Assembly: GCA_013388635.1 (NCBI GenBank) | Contig: JACAEX010000036.1 | Span: 1-43,169, forward strand | Origin: Syntrophaceae bacterium | Lineage (GTDB): Bacteria > Desulfobacterota > BSN033 > UBA1163 | Length of the DNA: 43,169 nucleotides | Direction: 5' to 3' | Part shown: positions 39,105-43,169 of the stretch, piece after piece | Position numbering within the stretch: position 1 is the first letter of the stretch | Layout of the letters: each line of letters starts with the position of its first letter | Position numbers and translations under genes: made by a program | The notes under the pieces: generated by a model | The model's database searches: none | What the model was told of the DNA's origin: nothing | The model's input: the letters and a program-made list of their open reading frames with translations, nothing else

Positions 39105-39896
39105 ATGAATGGGAATTTGAACGCGAGTATGATTCAAGTGGTAACGTTACTTGAAGAGAGTGGTAAGGAGGCCATTAACCGGGCAGCCAGAGGAACATTT
39201 AGTAACACACCCGGATTTAAGGTCACATCAATCTTAAAGGGCGATTTTATAGACAAACATCTATCCAATGGGGTCAGAACATTCGTTTCCAAATTTATAC
39301 AGATATTCTTACAGATCTTTTATGGCACGGAAAAGAAGAACCAGCAGATCGGAGAAATGGTTTCACCTCCGATTCGTGTACCTTTGCTAACCGCCCTCGA
39401 ACAACTTAGAGTGGTTAACAAAACGGTCATATTTTCAGAAAAGAACATGCAATTTAGAATTGGAAGATTGGAGAACGCCCTCTACAGCCTCGACCAAGCC
39501 CGTTCATTGGCTTCAGAGGGGTTTGAGATTGCCCTCGTTGACATTCTGCGTGGTTTATGCTCGTTTGAGATACCCGGGGGAAAATCCGAGGCAATTGTTC
39601 ATCTGAGGGGTTTCAAAATCTGGGCACGAAAAGAGGTGGGTCGTCTTGTTTCAATGAGAAAGGAGAAGAAGCGAAAAGCGGAACGTGTGAATGTTGAGAT
39701 AGAGGAGCTGAAGCATTTAACAAGGACAAAAAAAAGCGACCCCTCTCTATACCTTGCATTGGAACGGGCCCAAGATAGTGCTCAATGCCTTCGAGCAGAA
39801 ATTGATGAGATCACAGGCCTCATCTCTAAAATTCTGGATAATATTTTTTATACAACGGCACTATTGGAGGTAGCCAAGAAGATGAGAGACGAATAA
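39105..39896 (+). CDS. Hypothetical protein, coiled-coil C-terminus
   Basis: A 263-residue protein I do not recognise. The N-terminal 90 residues are mixed, with a hydrophobic stretch (FVSKFIQIFLQIFYG, about 60-75) too short and amphipathic to be a sure membrane helix. The middle (RIGRLENALYSLDQARSLAS) and end (EKKRKAERVNVEIEELKHLT; ERAQDSAQCLRAEIDEITGL) are helical and coiled-coil-like. GGGGGA precedes the ATG. Codon use is more AT-rich than in the neighbours (for example AACGGTCATATTTTCAGAAA), and it stands alone between large non-coding gaps, which suggests an accessory or recently acquired gene. Confidence 0.6.
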   Translation: MNGNLNASMIQVVTLLEESGKEAINRAARGTFSNTPGFKVTSILKGDFIDKHLSNGVRTFVSKFIQIFLQIFYGTEKKNQQIGEMVSPPIRVPLLTALEQLRVVNKTVIFSEKNMQFRIGRLENALYSLDQARSLASEGFEIALVDILRGLCSFEIPGGKSEAIVHLRGFKIWARKEVGRLVSMRKEKKRKAERVNVEIEELKHLTRTKKSDPSLYLALERAQDSAQCLRAEIDEITGLISKILDNIFYTTALLEVAKKMRDE

Positions 39897-40282
39897 ACCT
39901 AAGAGTAAGAGAAATAACTGCTCGAACCCTCCACCGCGTACTCTCTTTCCCTACCAATAGCGCCCAGTCCCTTTCACTAATAGAATGGGTAGGCCGACAA
40001 GAAATAAACCAGATTTAGCTTCCCCTTATATTGTAATTTCACCTCATTTTCCATCTATCCGTAAGATCTAAAACTCACAGAATTCCGTTTTCAGTTGAAA
40101 ATATTTTGGACAGGATGTCAAAGAACGGATGCAGAACAGGTATGTTTCCACTAATATCAGAGCAGAACATTTCCTGTGAGTGAGCCTGTAACCAGAGGAA
40201 TTCCTTATAGTTCTGAATCACCGCCCGGAAATTATCCTTCCATCCGCCGGGATGGTATGTTTTTTGCTTTTTACCAATCTCG
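39897..40282. other. 386-base gap without a recognised gene
   Basis: No frame with a credible start was found on either strand. The only structure is a small GC hairpin (CCATCC at 40240-40245 with GGATGG at 40250-40255) followed by a T-rich stretch just before the kinase ATG, terminator-like but with a stem of only 6 bp. No clear promoter for the kinase was seen. Confidence 0.4.
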
Positions 40283-42211
40283 ATGAAAGATCAGAATCGA
40301 AAACAACTGGTTTTGCTCCTCCGGTGGACCTCGATCATTGCGACCTCCTACCTCATCCTTTTGAGTAAAGGCAGGTTGAGCGATCCCCAGTTAAGCCACT
40401 TCTTCATCATCGGGTACATCCTGTCCAATATCGTGCTCACCTTCTTTCCAAGGACCTGGTTTCTTGATTCAAGGTTCTTCTATTCTTTACTTCTCTTCGA
40501 CACAGGAATCATCTCATTCGGGATGTATCTCTCCGAAAGGATGGCCACAGACTTCTATCTTGTCTTCTTTCTCATCATCATCTTCGCCTCGATGAGTCGA
40601 AATTTTAAGTTGCTGATGGTCATCGGAGGGGCTACCGCCTTGCTCTACGGATTTCTCCTCTACTCCTGGGGCCTTCTCAATATAGAGAGGTTTGAGAACA
40701 ATCTGCTCCGTGTCCCCTTCGTCTTCGTCATGACCGTGTTCTACGGGTATCTCGTTCAGACATTTACAGAGGAGAAGCGCCAGGTGATCAGCATCTCCGA
40801 GGATAAGTATCGGGGCCTCTTTGAAAACGCTAACGACGGGATCATCATCCTGAAAGAACCTCAATTCATCATCGCAGACGTCAATCACGAGGTCACCCAG
40901 CTCACCGGCTACGAAAAGGGAGAACTGATTCAGAAGGGCCTCGTCGATCTGGTAGGCTCCGAGGAGAGAGAGGAAGCCCTGACCTTACTTGAAGAGGTTC
41001 TGGAGAAGGGAGAAGCCAGAACAGACGGCCTCACACTCCTCAAAAAAGATGGGACACCGCTCGAGGTCGATCTCTCCATCAAACGAATCGATTTGGGTGA
41101 TGAATCGTTCCATCAAGTCATCTTTCGGGACCTCACCGAACAGAGGAAACTCGAGAAGAAGATCAGGGAGAGCAAGAGAAATCTCGAGGCCATCTTCGAT
41201 GGCATTCAGGACCGGCTTTCGATTCAATCTCCGGATTATCAGATTCTCCGCGTCAACAGGGCGGTGATCGAACACCACCATACCACCTTCCAGGAATTGG
41301 TAGGTAAGAAGTGCTATCACGCCTATTACGGGAGGTCGCTGCCCTGTGAGAACTGCCCGGTCACGGCCACGATCGAAAGCGGAGAGCCTGCTTCTTCGAT
41401 GATGAAGATCCCGGAGCCCGAGGCGACTCTGCGGATCTCCTCTTATCCCATTTCAGATGAGAAGGGGAATCTCGTCTCTGTGATCGAATATATCCAGGAT
41501 GTCACCGAAGAACAACGGCTTCAGGAGCAACTCATCCAATCGGAGAAGTTAGCCGGGGTTGGGATATTGGCCTCCGGTGTTGCCCACGAAATCAACAATC
41601 CCCTCAGCGGGATCATTGGTATGGCTGAGATAGGATTGGAAGAGGATGATCCCTCTGAGATCAAGAATTGCTTAAAAGATATCCTCCGTTGTGGTGAGAG
41701 GATCAGTGAGATCGTCAAAGGGTTAAGGTCCTACTCCCGGGCAGCCAAGAGCGGGGAATATGGACTGGTGGATCTCAATGAGATCCTTGAGGAGTCCTTG
41801 AAGATGGTGCTTTTGGCGACCAAAACTGCTCCGGTCGAGGTGGTGAAGAGGTTTCAACCTCTCGAAAAAATCAAGGCAAACGCAGGTGAAATCCAGCAGG
41901 TCTTTACCAATCTGATCACCAATGCGTATCAGGCCATGAATGGCAAGGGTGGGGAGATCGTCCTCTCCACACGGTCAGTCAAGGATTTCATCGAGGTCAA
42001 GGTGAGCGATACCGGCATGGGCATTCCACAGAAACATCTCAAAAAGATTTTCGATCCCTTTTTCACCACGAAAAAGGTTGGTGAAGGCACCGGCCTCGGA
42101 TTGAACATCGCCTACCGCATCGTCACCAAGTATGAGGGGACGATCGATGTGGAGAGTAAAGAAGGGGTGGGAACCACTTTCACCATCAAATTTCCAATCA
42201 GGGAACTCTGA
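40283..42211 (+). CDS. Membrane-bound PAS sensor histidine kinase
   Basis: A 642-residue sensor kinase. About six membrane helices fill residues 8-160. A first PAS domain follows (about 172-295, DKYRGLFENANDGIIILKEP) and then a second (about 300-418) containing the cysteine pattern GKKCYHAYYGRSLPCENCPV seen in many PAS sensors of anaerobes. The HisKA domain has the phospho-acceptor H435 in ASGVAHEINNPLSGIIG. The ATPase domain has the N box (QVFTNLITNAYQAM), G1 (VSDTGMGIP) and G2 (GTGLGLNIAYRIV). The signal is unknown; the Cys-rich PAS could bind metal or sense redox state. No Shine-Dalgarno is visible. It is followed by its likely response regulator. Confidence 0.93.
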   Translation: MKDQNRKQLVLLLRWTSIIATSYLILLSKGRLSDPQLSHFFIIGYILSNIVLTFFPRTWFLDSRFFYSLLLFDTGIISFGMYLSERMATDFYLVFFLIIIFASMSRNFKLLMVIGGATALLYGFLLYSWGLLNIERFENNLLRVPFVFVMTVFYGYLVQTFTEEKRQVISISEDKYRGLFENANDGIIILKEPQFIIADVNHEVTQLTGYEKGELIQKGLVDLVGSEEREEALTLLEEVLEKGEARTDGLTLLKKDGTPLEVDLSIKRIDLGDESFHQVIFRDLTEQRKLEKKIRESKRNLEAIFDGIQDRLSIQSPDYQILRVNRAVIEHHHTTFQELVGKKCYHAYYGRSLPCENCPVTATIESGEPASSMMKIPEPEATLRISSYPISDEKGNLVSVIEYIQDVTEEQRLQEQLIQSEKLAGVGILASGVAHEINNPLSGIIGMAEIGLEEDDPSEIKNCLKDILRCGERISEIVKGLRSYSRAAKSGEYGLVDLNEILEESLKMVLLATKTAPVEVVKRFQPLEKIKANAGEIQQVFTNLITNAYQAMNGKGGEIVLSTRSVKDFIEVKVSDTGMGIPQKHLKKIFDPFFTTKKVGEGTGLGLNIAYRIVTKYEGTIDVESKEGVGTTFTIKFPIREL

Positions 42212-42248
42212 CCAGTTTTTTTCAGGGCTCCCCCAGGAGGGATGAATC

Positions 42249-42620
42249 ATGAGCAAGAAGGTATTGATCGTCGACGACGAAGAGATCGTTCGGAAGTTCT
42301 TAAGAATCAACCTCGTCAAGTGGGGTTACGAGGTCCAAGAGGCCACGGATGGGACAGAGGCCTTAGACCAATTGGGTCATGATCATTATGACCTTCTGAT
42401 CTGCGATATCCTCATGCCCAACAAGGACGGATGGGAGGTCTTGAAGGAGGTGAGATCGAATCCAAAGACGAAGGACATTCCGGTGATCGTTCTCACCGCC
42501 AAGAACGAAGATTCCGATATGTTCAAAGGATATGAACTGGGGGCCAACTACTACATCCCCAAACCCTTTACCAAATCCCAGCTCCTTTACGGGTTGAAAC
42601 TGGTCTTTGAAGAGGCCTGA
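42249..42620 (+). CDS. Single-domain response regulator
   Basis: A 123-residue CheY-like receiver with no output domain. The acidic pair (VLIVDDEEIVRKFL), phospho-acceptor D53 (LLICDILMPNKDGWE), the Thr in VIVLTAKNED and the Lys in YIPKPFTKSQ are all present. It probably receives phosphate from the kinase 37 bases upstream. AGGAGGGATGAATC precedes the ATG. Without an output domain it must act through protein contacts or a phosphorelay. Confidence 0.93.
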   Translation: MSKKVLIVDDEEIVRKFLRINLVKWGYEVQEATDGTEALDQLGHDHYDLLICDILMPNKDGWEVLKEVRSNPKTKDIPVIVLTAKNEDSDMFKGYELGANYYIPKPFTKSQLLYGLKLVFEEA

Positions 42621-42884
42621 AATAAGCTCACCAGTGATGGATATCCAATTGATTGAAAAGAAAGAGGAAGCCCGTTCTTTTGACTTTAAATCGCCCCTCC
42701 ACCAAGACTCTGAATCTTTGTTCCTAAGCCGAAAGATAGAGAATTCCCTCATTAATTTGCTTTCGTTTTCAAACCAGAAGCAGACCCAATATACTTTTTA
42801 ATATTTGCGGTTTATGTCCTATTTTCTGTTGAGATAGTCAACCCGTTTTGGTTAAGAGAAAATTTTCACTAATTAAAAAATTTC
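42621..42884. other. Non-coding gap after the response regulator
   Basis: This AT-rich stretch contains a short open frame (42637-42801, 54 codons) that lacks a ribosome-binding site and resembles no family, so it is not called. No terminator hairpin was recognised. Confidence 0.4.
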
Positions 42885-42914
42885 TTGACAAATCAGAATA
42901 AACTTGCTTATGAT
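42885..42914 (+). promoter_or_regulatory. Promoter of the FecR-like gene
   Basis: TTGACA (42885-42890), 18-base spacer, TATGAT (42909-42914), about 67 bases before the ATG. Both boxes are near consensus. Confidence 0.6.
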
Positions 42915-42981
42915 GACAGTTGCTTCTTCTGGCGTTACTGTGGATTTCGTGTTTATTCCTGTCGGGGGAAAGGAGGGAGTT

Positions 42982-43169
42982 ATGAGAGCAAAGGCCTGGC
43001 AGAGGTTACTCGTCTATTTTGTCTGTGTTTCCTTCCTGGTTATGATGAATGGTTTTCCGATGGCCTCAGTGGAGGCAAGGGAGAACTTGCTTCCTATTGG
43101 GGAGATGGTATCGAAGGGTGAGGTGAAATTTGAAGCAAGGGAGAATGTTTGGAGGAAGGTTGAATCTTC
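42982..43169 (+). CDS. Exported FecR-domain-like protein, cut by the window end
   Basis: The first 62 residues are visible. A signal peptide (MRAKAWQRLLVYFVCVSFLV, then MMNGFPMASVEA) is followed by LLPIGEMVSKGEVKFEAREN and VWRKVE, which is how the N-terminal part of FecR-domain proteins typically reads before the strand-rich core. AAAGGAGGGAG precedes the ATG. Such proteins are often surface or periplasmic and lack the anti-sigma part of true FecR. The rest is outside the window. Confidence 0.6.
   Translation, partial: MRAKAWQRLLVYFVCVSFLVMMNGFPMASVEARENLLPIGEMVSKGEVKFEARENVWRKVES

Noticed and set aside
42637-42801. 54-codon open frame after the response regulator
   Set aside because: No ribosome-binding site, no family resemblance, AT-rich tail; probably chance.

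Overview
The window looks like a chromosomal segment of an anaerobic Gram-negative bacterium, most likely a Desulfobacterota (former Deltaproteobacteria) lineage. Gram-negative traits are TonB, FtsE/FtsX with an EnvC-type LytM protein, the YibQ-type deacetylase, a Tat-exported binding protein and a lipobox protein. Ferredoxin-linked 2-oxoacid oxidation, corrinoid uptake and many radical SAM and Fe-S proteins point to an anaerobe. The placement is inferred from gene families and neighbourhoods, not from a marker-gene tree. No rRNA, tRNA or CRISPR array was seen.

Layout. 1-302: decayed 3' end of a transposase and a duplicated 15-bp sequence. 303-4312 (minus): cobalamin uptake operon (TonB-like protein, BtuF, BtuC, BtuD) behind a promoter, a cobalamin riboswitch and an intrinsic terminator. 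4356-9965 (plus): TIGR03960-type radical SAM protein, RNase E/G and an MFS transporter. 9945-15413 (minus): division and envelope block ftsE-ftsX-envC-ctpA-yibQ. 15562-16222 (plus): RRM RNA-binding protein and ribosomal protein S21. 16257-18017 (minus): B12-binding-type radical SAM protein with a C-terminal STAS-like domain. 18041-21276 (minus): a five-gene unit encoding a ribbon-helix-helix protein, a HEAT-repeat protein, a ParA ATPase and two coiled-coil proteins that share a motif. This is the best candidate for an undescribed system, possibly one that positions cargo or the division site.

21417-26149 (plus): complete branched-chain amino-acid-type ABC transporter. 26207-26450: MITE-like insertion. 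26567-27274: B3/B4 protein. 27379-27829 (minus): two very small genes with strong ribosome-binding sites, one encoding a lipoprotein with a CPKCG knuckle and one a 22-residue lysine-rich peptide. 28022-35910 (plus): 2-oxoacid:ferredoxin oxidoreductase subunits, a GltD-like flavoprotein, a two-cluster ferredoxin, the 5-oxoprolinase trio PxpABC and a lactonase-like metallo-beta-lactamase-fold protein. 35894-38830 (minus): exported beta-propeller protein and a NYN-LOTUS protein. 39105-39896: orphan gene. 40283-42620: PAS histidine kinase and response regulator. 42982-end: start of a FecR-like exported protein.

The metabolic genes fit together as amino-acid and peptide-derived nutrition: import of branched amino acids or similar ligands, ferredoxin-dependent oxidation of 2-oxoacids, and conversion of 5-oxoproline to glutamate. 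Several intergenic gaps, some within apparent operons, hold AT-rich imperfect inverted repeats of two sequence types.
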